From: Trogon surrucura
Lineage: Eukaryota > Chordata > Aves > Trogoniformes > Trogonidae
Assembly (NCBI GenBank): GCA_020746105.1
Contig: CM036636.1
Span: 8,990,001-9,054,000, forward strand
Direction: 5' to 3'
Length of the DNA stretch: 64,000 nt
This document shows, piece after piece, positions 11,301-23,300 of the stretch; positions within the stretch are counted from its first letter, which is position 1; every line of letters starts with the position of its first letter. The notes under the pieces were generated by a model that did not search any database, was not told where the DNA came from, and saw nothing but the letters and a program-made list of their open reading frames with translations. The position numbers and the translations under genes were made by a program.

Positions 11301-14300
11301 GCAATCGTAAAATAGCTGTTCTCACTCCTCCTGTGATGGGGCTGAGGCTAGAGGGGAGAAGTAGGGAAAACCCCTCAGCTGGGCCGGGGTGTGGGGTCTC
11401 ACAGAGGATGAGCCTGGCACCTGGTCCCTTCCCTGTGGAGGTGACATGGTGAGCTGCCAGGGAGTGCAAGCTGGTCTGGACTTGGAGAACACCACTGGGG
11501 AGTTTGGGGGAGCTTTGGGGGTCTTACAGTGGGGGGCCAGGGTGGCTTGGCAGATGCTGAAGAGGCTGGAGGCAGCGTGGTTCCCATGCTCTGAGTTGGA
11601 GGCGATAACAAAACCTCAAGCAGCTGGGTTCACGGCACAAGGGGTGGGCTGGGATTGGCACCGCGCAGCGTGGGGCGGTGGTTCACCCTGCCAGGGGCTT
11701 GGATGCCCCCCTCCCTGGGGCAGGTGCTGCTGGTCAGGCTCTTCACATGTGGAGTTAAAAGCCGGTGATTCGGCACTGGGTGCACCAAGCACGTGGGAGC
11801 AGCCTTGGTTCATCCCAGCTTGTTGTGGAGCCGGATCCTCCACTGCTCGAGGCGAGCGTCTTCAGAGCTGGGGGGCTTTGGCAGCGAGTCCTGCGACAGG
11901 GACGCCCTGTCTGCCCCGCACGGAGGAAACCACCGACGCTTGCCAGGCTCTGGCGATGGCAGGGAAACCTGCACGGCAGAACTGAGCCCCAGCAGAGGCG
12001 AGACAGGGCTGAAACCAGGTGTCTGGCTTCAAAGCTGGGCTGGACGTGCTTGGTGCACGCTCAGCACCCGATAACGAGCAACCTGCCATGGGCGGGTGGG
12101 TGGCGAGGTCCGAGGCAGTGACACAGCGAGTTGGTGGGTCAGCATCACTGCAGACATCTCTTCTGTGCAGGATTCACGGGCCAGAACTGCGAGGAGAACA
12201 TCAATGACTGTCCAGGCAACAACTGCAAGAATGGGGGCACCTGCGTGGATGGTGTCAACACCTACAACTGCCAGTGCCCACCTGAGTGGACAGGTACCGC
12301 CACTGCCGGCAGCGAGGGTGGCATGGGGCTGGGCTGGGAGGACAGATCCTGCACTGGGGGATGCTGGAGACTGGGTGGGGAGAGCCGTCCTGCTTTGCAG
12401 CGATGCTCACGGAGCCTGCGGGAGCTGGGCAGTGCTGGCCTCACGTGGGTGCCCTGTCCCCCGACAGGTCAGTACTGCACCGAGGACGTGGACGAGTGCC
12501 AGCTGATGCCCAACGCCTGCCAGAATGGGGGCACCTGCCACAACAACCACGGCGGCTACAACTGCGTCTGCGTCAATGGCTGGACGGGTGAGGACTGCAG
12601 CGAGAACATCGACGACTGCGCCATGGCCGCCTGCTTCCACGGGGCCACCTGCCACGACCGGGTAGCCTCCTTCTACTGCGAGTGCCCCCACGGCCGCACG
12701 GGTGAGGCCCCATCCCATCTCGCCCCATGGTTTTGGCACAGGGCAGCAGCTCCTTGCATGTCCCCTGGCTCCTAGCTGAGCTCCTGATGCATGACGCCCA
12801 TCACCCTTGACGTGCACCTGCCTTTTGCTGCCCAGGTTTGCTGTGCCACCTCGACGACGCCTGCATCAGCAATCCCTGCAACGAGGGCTCCAACTGCGAC
12901 ACCAACCCCGTCAATGGCAAAGCCATCTGCACGTGTCCTTCGGGGTACATGGGGCCAGCCTGCAACCAGGACGTGGACGAGTGCTCGCTGGGTGAGCGCC
13001 AGGGCTGAGCCCCCACCGGCAGCAGAGGAGGAGCCGGGGAAAGCGCCCGGGCAGCTGGGAGCGGGTCTTGTGAGCCACGTTTGTGTGTTGCAGGAGCCAA
13101 CCCTTGCGAGCATGCAGGGAAGTGCATCAACACCCAGGGGTCCTTCCAGTGCCAGTGTCTGCAAGGCTACTCGGGCCCTCGCTGCGAGATCGATGTCAAC
13201 GAGTGCCTCTCCAACCCCTGCCAGAATGATGCCACCTGCCTGGACCAGATTGGGGAGTTCCAGTGCATCTGCATGCCCGGTGGGTTGGCGGCTGTGCAGA
13301 CCCCTGCCCTGGTGCTGGGTGGGGGTGGCGAGAGCGCTCTGGGTACCCTGAGCTTCAGCTCGGTAATGGTTTGGGTGAGGAGCTGTGGGAGGTGCATGTG
13401 GTTGGGGACAGCACTGGAAAGAAAGAGCTTGGTAAAGATTATGTGGTCTTCCACAGTGGTGGAGGGACGTGAAGTGAGAGATGGGCACCATCAGCCCTGC
13501 TCTGGACTCTCTTACTGGCTTGGATCAAGCCAAGGGCAGGGAGACCAGGGTGGACAGCCATGGAGCAGCTTGTGCATCAAGTCCCACCACCTGTAGCACT
13601 GTAGCACCTGTTGCCTTTGCAAACGGGGGGTTCTAAAGGTGCCCTGGTGTAAGCTACCCATCCTGCATGTTGTGCCGGCCACGTGCCACGGCGCTGACGG
13701 TGTGCTGGGTCCCTTGGCAGGTTACGAGGGGGTTTACTGCGAGATCAACACGGACGAGTGCGCCAGCAGCCCCTGCCTGCACAACGGCAACTGCCTCGAC
13801 AAGATCAATGAGTTCCACTGCGAGTGTCCCACCGGTACGTGACATCCATCGCGGCGGGAACAAAGCCGTGACGCGTCCCAGCTCGAGCTGAAGATGTGCT
13901 CCTTAAATTCTGGAGGTGCTGAGCACCTCTCGGCTCTTTTAGTTGGGGGGTTCCCCCACTGTGGTGAGGGACTGAGCCCCGCGTGGGCGCTGGTGCTCCA
14001 GGTCTGGCCCATGGGAGAGGGGAAGGAGGATTAAACCCCACGGCTTTGCACTTGAAAAGGCCCCTCTTTGGGAAGGAGGGCCGGGGGCCGGGGGGGGGCC
14101 GCACCAGCAGCTTTGAATGCGGTGTCAAAGTCACGGGGTGGAGCGGAGAATGGGGAGACGGTTAATCTGTGAAAGGAGGTTTTGAAGTTCAGAGACTTTG
14201 CTCCTCTAGAGATGTAAATAAGATGCTCTCAATGGCGGGTCGAAGCCCCGCATTCAGGGCCCCCAGCAGCCATCCCCATGGAAACCCGGCGCCCCGGCCG

Positions 14301-17300
14301 GGATGCGGGGGGCCCGGCGGGATCTGCCCGGCGGCGGGGGGAGGCCGGTGGGTCCAGCGGCTGCGCAGGGACGTGACTTCTCCCTCTGCTCCAGGCTTCA
14401 ATGGGCATCTCTGCCAGTTTGACATCGATGAGTGCGCCAGCACCCCCTGCAAGAACGGCGCCAAGTGCGTGGATGGCCCCAACACCTACAGCTGCGAGTG
14501 CACCGAAGGTGAGGGGTCTCCATGTCCCAGGGGGGCTCCGGGGGTCCCATCCCATCGGGCAGGAACCAAACTACCTTCTGCCCCGCCATAAAACCGCGTT
14601 GCTGAATTATTAACAAGTGCCCGCCTCCCCGAGCACCTGCTGTGGAGAAGAGGTCCCCAAGTTCCCCGGCCTGTGCTGATGTGACTCCTGTGGGGCAGGA
14701 CTGTCCCTTTCCCGGGTGTCGGCGGAGCGAGCAGAGCCCAGCTGCCCGCCGGCCCCGCAGCCGGGCGTCAGGAGCCCAGCGCTCGTTAGGTGTGGCCCCA
14801 CAGCAGCCGTCGTGCCGTGCTCCGGGCAGCAGCGAGGAGGAAGGCAGGAAGGAAGGAATAAAGCTGCCTCTATGGGGACGCAAGGTGCAGGGCTGCGGGG
14901 GCTCGCCGACCGAAACCCAAGGAGCGGTTGCACAAAATGATGACTTGAGCCCCGGTGGCAAACAGTGGCTCTTTTGTGGAGCAGCTCCCGCCAGAAATCT
15001 TCCAGCTGAATGGCCTCTAATTAGTGTCTTGCTAATGCCAAGCCCCGATGAAAAGCTGCTATGTGGGCTTGACGGGGTCTAGTCAAAGCTGTACTTTGTC
15101 CTCGGCTCTCCACCCCCAAACCCGGTGGGGAGGGACCCGGCCAGGAGAATAGGATCTGCCGGGGGGGTTATTATTCTGGGGTCCCTGTGGCTGGCCCCCC
15201 TGTGCGCTCCGGGACGAGCCGCAGGCGAGCGCGGGGCCCCACTCCTGAGCTGATGAAGCTTAATGCGGGTCATTGTGCGCCCCGGGACAAAGCCCAAGAG
15301 CCGGGGTCTGACCAGCCCCACTGCTGGCGTGCTGGGGTGCTCCCCTGCCTGTTCCGTTGCTCCTGGGGGTCCCAGGGCACACAGTGGGGTGGGTGGGCAC
15401 GTCAAGGCACCCCGGTACACTGCCTCCCCATGCCTGGCCAGGGTGGGAAGGAGTGTCCCCCATCCTGACTCCCCGTCCCCCATCCTGACCGCGTGTCCCT
15501 CCCGCCGGTGGCAGGTTTCACAGGGGCTCACTGCGAGATCGACATCGATGAGTGCGACCCTGACCCGTGCCACTACGGGACCTGCAGGGACAGCATCGCC
15601 GCCTTCACCTGCCTCTGCCAGCCCGGCTACACCGGCCACCGCTGCGACATCAACATCAACGAGTGCCAGAGCCAGCCCTGCAAAAATGGGGGGACCTGCC
15701 AGGACAGGAACAACGCCTACAACTGCCTCTGCCTCAAAGGGACCACGGGTGAGCATGAAGGACCCTCTGGGGACTCCGCATGGGTTGACCATGAAGAGTG
15801 GCACCCCGGTCCCGTCCCCATCCCTGAGGGAGTTGGTCCTGGGCTGCCACCAGCAGCCACCCTGGTGCCGGGGCTGGCTTGGGTCATCCTCAGTGAGGGC
15901 GAGTTCTCCCAGTTGGGTGCCTGGCTCTCTCAGGAGCCGTGCCCCAGCCAGGAGGTGTGAAGCTACTTGTGTCGCGTTGTTGTGGATCGGCAGCGGTCGG
16001 TGCTGGCGGGCTTCATTTTGCCTCGTCAGCAGGGCTGGGGCCCCCCTGACGGCACCTCTCTCCTCCCCAGGGCCCAACTGCGAGATCAACCTGGACGATT
16101 GCGCCAGCAACCCCTGCGACTACGGCAAATGCATCGACAAGATCAATGGCTATGAGTGCACCTGCGAGCCGGGGTACACAGGTGAGAGCAGCGTATGGCG
16201 GCCACTGCGGCGCCTTGGGGACCTGGTCTAGATCCAGCCTTACACCAGGGAGCCCTGGGATGTCCCCTGTGCCCGCAGCAGTGCTGGGGCTGCCTGCAGC
16301 TGGTGGTGCCCCACACAGCCAGGGAGAGAGTGCAGCGAGGAAGGGAGATGCTGCCATCCGGTGCAGAGTTGCTGAATGCCTTCTTTGCCTCTGTCTACAC
16401 TGTTGGAGACCGTCCTCAGGAGCCTCAGTCCCCTAAGGCCCCAGAGGAAGTCATGACAAAGGAGGAGTCTGCCCTGATTGATGAGGAGTGGGTTAAGGAT
16501 CAGTTTGAACACTTGGACATTCATAAATCCATGGGCCCTGATGGGATGCACCCACGGGTGCTGAGGGAGCTGGCGGGAGTCATTGCTAGGCCACTCTCCA
16601 TCATCTTTGGTAAGTCGTGGGTAACAGGTGAGGTGCCTGAAGACTGGAGGAAAGCGAATGTCACTCCAGTCTATAAGAAGGGCAGGAAGGATGACCCGAG
16701 TAACTACAGACCGGTCAGCCTCACCTCCATCCCTGGAAAGGTGATGGAACATCTTATCCTTGACACTGTCTCTAGGCATATCAAGGATAAGAAGGTTATT
16801 AGGGGCAGTCAGCATGGCTTTGCCAAGGGGAAGTCATGTTTGACCAACCTGATAGCCTTTTACGAAGACATAACCAGGTGGATGGATGGTGGCCATGCAG
16901 TGGACGTGGTCTACCTGGACATCAGCAAGGCCTTTGACACCGTCTCCCACAGCATCCTCATAGGTAAACTGAGGAAGTGTGGTCTGGATGACCAAGTAGT
17001 GAGGTGGGTCGAGAACTGGTTGAAGGGAAGAAGCCAGAGGGTTGTGGTCAATGGGGCCGAGTCTGGCTGGATACCTGTGTCTAGTGGGGTCCCTCAGGGG
17101 TCAGTGCTTGGGCCGGTGCTGTTTAATATATTCATCAATGATCTGGATGAGGGATTAGAGAATGTTGTCAGCAAGTTTGCTGATGATACGAAGTTGGGGG
17201 GGAGTGGTTGACACACCAGAAGGCTGTGCAGCCATTCAGAGAGACCTGGACAGGCTGGAGGGCTGGGCGGGGAGAAATCTTATGAAGTTTAATAAGGGCA

Positions 17301-20300
17301 AGTGTAGAGTTTTGCACTTGGGAAAAAATAACCCCATGTGCCAATATAGGTTGGGGACTGCCCTGCTGGAGAGCAGTGCAGGGGAAAGGGACCTGGGGGT
17401 TCTAGTGGACAGCAGGATGACCATGAGCCAGCAGTGTGCCCTCGTGGCCAAGAAGGCCAATGGCATCCTGGGGTGTATTAGAAGGGGAGTAGCAAGTAGG
17501 TCAAGAGAGGTCCTCCTGCCCCTCTACTCTGCCCTGGTGAGGCCACATCTGGAATATTGTGTCCAGTTCTGGGCCCCTCAGTTCAAGAAGGACAGGGAGC
17601 TGCTTGAGAGAGTCCAGCGTAGAGCCACAAAGATGGTGAAGGGAGTGGAGCATCTCCCTTATGAGGAAAGGCTGAAGGAGCTGGATCTCTTTAGCTTGGA
17701 GAAGAGGAGGCTGAGGGGTGACCTCATCAATGTTTATAAATATGTCAAGGGGGAATGTCAGGAGGATGGAGCCAGGCTCTTTTCAGCGGCATCCACTGAC
17801 AGGACAAGGGGTAATGGGTGGAAGCTGGAACACAGGAGGTTCCAGAAAAATATGAGGAAAAACTTTTTCACTGTGAGGGTGACTGAGCACTGGAACAGGC
17901 TGCCTAGGGAGGTTGTGGAATCTCCATCTCTTGAGACATTCAAAACCCGCCTGGACGCGTTCCTGTGCGCTCTAGTGTAGGTGATCCTGCTCTGGCAGGG
18001 GGGTTGGACTAGATGATCTTTGAGGTCCCTTCCAACCTTTAACATTCTGTGATTTTCTGTGATCCCATTCGCCGGAGGTTTCGCACCCTCCAGCGCTCCC
18101 GCTTGTTCAGGAGGGTGACCCCAGCTCCAGCTGAAATCAAAGGGGTGTCTGGTGCCGTGAATCTGACTCCCGCTGTGCCCACTCCCAGGGGTATCGGGTT
18201 GCTGCCTTGTCTGACTGGTTTGTTTGATCACTGCTGGAAGTGGCGGAGGGCTTTGATGGGAGTAGCCCCCGCCTCTCCCCACTCGCGCGGCCCCTTGTCC
18301 TTTTGCCTGCCGGGAGCCACTATAAAGCCTGGCTTTGTCCACCGAGGCAGGTAGGGTTACAGCAGAAAACAGCTTCCTTCATTTATTCCCTCCTGGACCA
18401 AACAAGCCCAGGGTACAGCCTCTTCCCAGTTGTATTTAACTAAGGCAGACGGGCGATGCAGGGATGTGAAGTCACCCTACCTGGAGGGCAGCCTGCTCCT
18501 ATGCAGCCGGGACACGTGTGCCTGGAGATTTGAGCCTCTGGCAGCCATTCCCCCGGTGGCTGGAGGGGGACGTGCCCGGTGGGTGCCCCGCAGGACGTGG
18601 TGCGTGCCCGCTGCGCATCCCATGGGGTGACATTTCCTCATCTCCCCCTTCCCAGGGCGCATGTGCAACATCAACATCGATGAGTGCTCCAGCAACCCAT
18701 GCCACAATGGGGGTACCTGCAGGGATGGCATCAACGGTTTCACCTGCGTCTGCCCCGAGGGCTTCCACGACCCCAAGTGCCTGTCCGAAGTGAACGAGTG
18801 CAACAGCAACCCCTGCATCCACGGGAAATGCCACGATGGGCTCAATGGGTAGGCTGGAGGGTGTGGGAGCTGCTGGGGCCAAAGGGCCACCCAGAGAAGT
18901 TAGGGTTAGAGGCAGGATGAGCAGCTGTACCCCAGTGTCAGTGCTCATCTGTGCTCTTTGCTAGTGCCAGGGGATGTTTCCCTGCAAGGGCACAACTGGG
19001 AGCTGGGTTTGCTGTGTAAATGATGGCTGCGTCGCCGGGAGGGCCAGATTCTGTACTTTATGCCTCAATTTTTCCCCAAAGCTACAGGTGTGACTGCGAC
19101 CCAGGCTGGAGTGGGACAAACTGCGACTTCAACAATAACGAGTGTGAATCCAATCCCTGCATGAATGGTGGCACCTGCAAGGACATGACCAGTGGCTACA
19201 TCTGCACCTGCAGGGAGGGCTTCAGCGGTAAGGGTGCAGCCAGAGATGCTGCCCCGTCCCCCCACGCTGGGGGGACTGGGTGGGAGCTGTGGGTGGGCAT
19301 CTGCATGATGCTAGATGGGCTGAAGGTGTCACCGTAGGGATGGTGGAGACCCCAGGTCTGGCTGGGAGATGCAGCAGCTCAGCCAGCCTGGGGACTATCC
19401 ACAAAGCTTGCGTGCCCATGGCTGGAACTGCAAGCAGGAAGCTCTTCCATGGCAATGGGAGGGCCGTTGCCATTGTCACCATGTCCCCATTGTACTCTCA
19501 GCCCCCTCCCACCAGCACACCACCGTAACAGCCGCTTTTATCTATTTTTCTTAACACAGGACCCAACTGCCAGACCAATATCAATGAATGTGCTTCCAAC
19601 CCCTGCCTGAACCAGGGCACTTGTATCGATGACGTCGCCGGCTACACGTGCAACTGCCTCCTGCCCTACACAGGTGAGGGGGAGCTCCCCATGCCCCCCA
19701 GGCCCTTGCCAGGGCTCTGTGGGGCTGCTGCTTCGGGTGTGACACCGAATCGGTCCCTCAGCACATGCAAGGAGCTGAAACCAAGCGCAGAGATTTCCCT
19801 TGCCCTGCCCTGCTGTGGGGCTGCTCACGGCTCCACCTCCCCGTGCCGCAAGGCAGCTGGAGGAAATGTGGAGGAGCTTTGGGAAATGGCCAGCCAGAGC
19901 TTCCTTCCTCCTCCTCCTCCTTCTCCACCTCCTCCTCCTCCTGGAGGGCACTGAGGCGGTGGTTCAGCCATAGCCTGTGCCTGGGGCAGCAGCACCAGGC
20001 AGCCGCCCCGCTCACACCCCACCGCCCTGGAGGTTCGGCGCTGCCGATGACCCCCTTCTGCTGCAATGCTGGAAAAAGCGAGCCGAGGCTGAGGGGCCGG
20101 GGGGATTCTGCTGAGCCAATTCCTGTTTGCTGGCCTCCCTCTTCCGCTCGCGCAGAGCGGCAGCCGGTGCACAATTGCAGGAAGCCATGAGCTGTTTCCT
20201 GCCCTTGGCAGTGGCCATAGAAACCCCTGGGAGGGGGACGGGGATGGGGGCAGGCAGGGAGGGGAAGGCTCTGGAAAATAGCAAAGGCCAGTTTGGGAGA

Positions 20301-23300
20301 TACTGGCTGACAGAGAAGATAAGGGTTCGGAGGGAACGTGTCCCTCGGCTGGAAGTAAACAGGAAAAGCGGCTGAGAGGGACAGAGGGGGAGGGCAAGGG
20401 AGAAAAGACACGACGAGTGGTGCTTCCTTGCCAAAGGAAGTGTGCGGCGGCACTTTAACGCGACCCAAATTGCCAGGGCATAAAGGATTCATGGGGGTCT
20501 GGGTCATGGGGGATCAGGGATGGAAGGAGACGGCCCCAGCTGGGCTGCCCCAGGGTAGCGGGGAGGCCCAGGGTCTGCTACAGGGCTGGGACAGGGGTAA
20601 CAGGGTCTTGGGCCACCCCTGTTTTGGAGAGGGTGTCAGCGGGTGCTTGTGCCTGTGCAGGAGCCACCTGCGAGGACGTGCTGGCCCCCTGCGCTGGCGG
20701 CCCCTGCAAGAACGGTGGTGAGTGCCGGGAGTCAGAAAACTACGAGAGCTTCTCCTGCAGTTGCCCCTCCGGCTGGCAAGGTAGGGGCACGGCTTGTCTC
20801 GGGGTTCAGCGCACCCCACTTTCCTCAGGGCTGCTGGGGAGCGGAAGACACAGGGGAGGGAGTGTGGCCAGGGAGGAGAGGGCTGGTGGCTACCTGCGTG
20901 CCCTGCTGGGTGGGAGAAGCCCTGTGAGGTGCCCAGCCTCGGGGAGAGACCTGACCTGCCCCATGGGGGTGGCCAAGGGGTGGGATGAAGCCATCGCGAG
21001 GGTGGTTTGCTGTGAGGGCTCCCACCCTGGTGCCAGGGGTGCCCAAAACGTCGTCACCATCATCTCCGGGGCTTTTACCAGCACCTCCAGCCCATGTGGT
21101 CCCCGTCTCCCTCTGTCCATCAGGTCAGACCTGCGAGATCGACATCAATGAGTGTGTGAAGAGCCCCTGTCGCAACGGGGCCACGTGCCAGAACACCAAC
21201 GGGAGCTACCGCTGCGCCTGCAGAACCGGCTTCACCGGCCGCGACTGTAACACCGACATCGACGACTGCAAGCCCAGTAAGAGCAGGGGCTGCGCTGGGG
21301 ACCACCCTCGGCCTGGCTGTGAGCCGTTGGCTCCTCTGCTGTCCCCAGAGCTGAGATCCTCCTTCCCAGCTGCTGCTTTGGCCTGGGCCAAACCCACTTG
21401 GGTTTTTGGGCCACCTCAAGCACGTCACGGTTGAGCTGCGTCAGTCCGAGGCCAGATGGGCGCTGGCAGGAAGGAGGCTGCGAGGGGGGGAGTGATGTGC
21501 GGGCAGTGAGCAAGCACATCCCACGGGCCTTCCTTGTGCTCAGTCCCCCGGTGGGGGTAGACCGGCCTCTTCGTGGTCTACAAGCTCTGTCCCTTCCCTT
21601 CACACAGCCAGGGGACACGTGTGGGGACGTTGCTGTGGGGCAGCTCTTGGGCAAGTCCACTGCGCCAGCGCTGGACCCACTGAATCTTCACATGCGTGTC
21701 TCTCCTCTCCAGATCCATGCCACAATGGTGGCTCCTGCACTGATGGCGTCGGCACGTTCTTGTGCGAGTGCCTGGCTGGTTTCCGTGGGCCCAAGTGCGA
21801 GGAGGACATCAACGAGTGCGCCAGCAACCCCTGCAAGAATGGTGCCAACTGCACCGACTGCGTCAACAGCTACACCTGCACTTGCCCCTCCGGCTTCAGC
21901 GGCATCCACTGCGAGAACAACACTCCTGACTGCACGGAGAGGTATGGCCCGGCACAGCTCCTGCCGTGGGTGCAGCTTTTGTTGGGGCTGGAATGAGGGG
22001 CTGAGGTCTCTGTGCTGCCCCACGGCCGTGGGACAGTTTGGGGGGGGGCTTCGGCATGGAGCTCGACCAGCGGTGACTTACCGGGACGTGATTTCTCTGT
22101 TCCCAGCTCCTGCTTCAACGGTGGGACCTGCGTGGATGGCATCAACACCTTCACCTGCCTCTGTCCGCCCGGCTTCACGGGCAGCTACTGCGAGCATGAC
22201 ATTAACGAGTGTGACTCCAAGCCGTGCCTGAATGGGGGCACGTGTCAGGACAGCTACGGGACGTACAAGTGCACTTGTCCCCAGGGATACACGGGGCTCA
22301 ACTGCCAGGTAGAGGAGCTTTGGACTGCTGGCTGCTGACCCCAGTGCCTACCCGTGCTTGCTGGCTGTGGGGATTTGGGGGCTCACTGCAACCTCCACTC
22401 CTGCAGAAGACCTGCTGGGTCCTGACCTCCATCTCTTCCTCTGTTCCCCCCAGAATCTGGTGCGTTGGTGTGACTCTTCTCCCTGCAAAAATGGAGGCAA
22501 GTGCTGGCAGACCAACAACCTGTACCGCTGCGAGTGCAACAGCGGATGGACAGGACTCTACTGCGATGTCCCCAGCGTCTCCTGCGAGGTGGCTGCTAAG
22601 CAGCAAGGTCAGTCCCTGCCATGTATTCGACCTCAGAGGGCTGGGGAGGGGTCCCCAGGTGCCCCCCGTGCTGGGTTCTGAGCAGGGATGTGCTCCCTTC
22701 CCTTGGTGGGGACCTTTGACACAACCGGAGCGATCTCAAGGATTGCTGTAACATGCACCCACGAGGCTGCAATCCCTAGTGGGACATGCGGTGGCCAGGA
22801 CGTGGCCCCAGGTGTGCGGATGTCACCGAGGTCCCTGCATCTCACTGTGCTTTCCCCGGCAGGTATCGACGTAGCGCATCTCTGCAGGAATTCAGGGCTC
22901 TGTGTGGACACCGGCAACACTCATTTCTGCCGCTGCCAGGCTGGCTACACCGGCAGCTACTGTGAGGAGCAGGTGGACGAGTGCTCCCCAAACCCTTGCC
23001 AGAATGGAGCCACCTGCACAGACTACCTGGGAGGATACTCCTGTGAGGTGGGTGCCGTGAGGAGCCGAAATGCACAGGGAGAAAGCACCAGTTACTGCCT
23101 TTGTGCTGCCCAGGTGGCTGCCCCAGCTTCAGGCTGGCTCAGTGTCCCTTTGCCGAGTTGACAGCTGGGGTGATGGCTGTGCTCCTGCAGCCGTGTGGGA
23201 ATTGAGTGAACCTTTCTGATAGTTCCCCTCTTCCCTCTTTCTAGTGTGTGGCCGGTTATCATGGAGTTAACTGCTCAGAGGAGATCAATGAGTGCTTGTC

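Larger units (their letters stand above)
9029..12170 (+). other. NOTCH1: NOTCH1 intron 4
   Basis: This 3.1-kb intron carries a CR1 fragment (10019-10238), a block with repeated GGAATA/TATTCC motifs (about 9240-9400), a G-rich stretch near 10770, and an AT-rich block with paired homeodomain half-sites (11060-11260). No coding exon was seen. Confidence 0.85.

Noticed and set aside
15079..16110. 343-codon minus-strand frame opposite exons 11-12
   Set aside because: Antisense shadow of EGF exons with low-complexity Ala/Val/Gly content.
16195..16357. Start of the 339-codon frame as a host gene or NOTCH1 alternative exon
   Set aside because: The first ~54 codons are intron sequence fused by chance to CR1 ORF2; the rest is retrotransposon.
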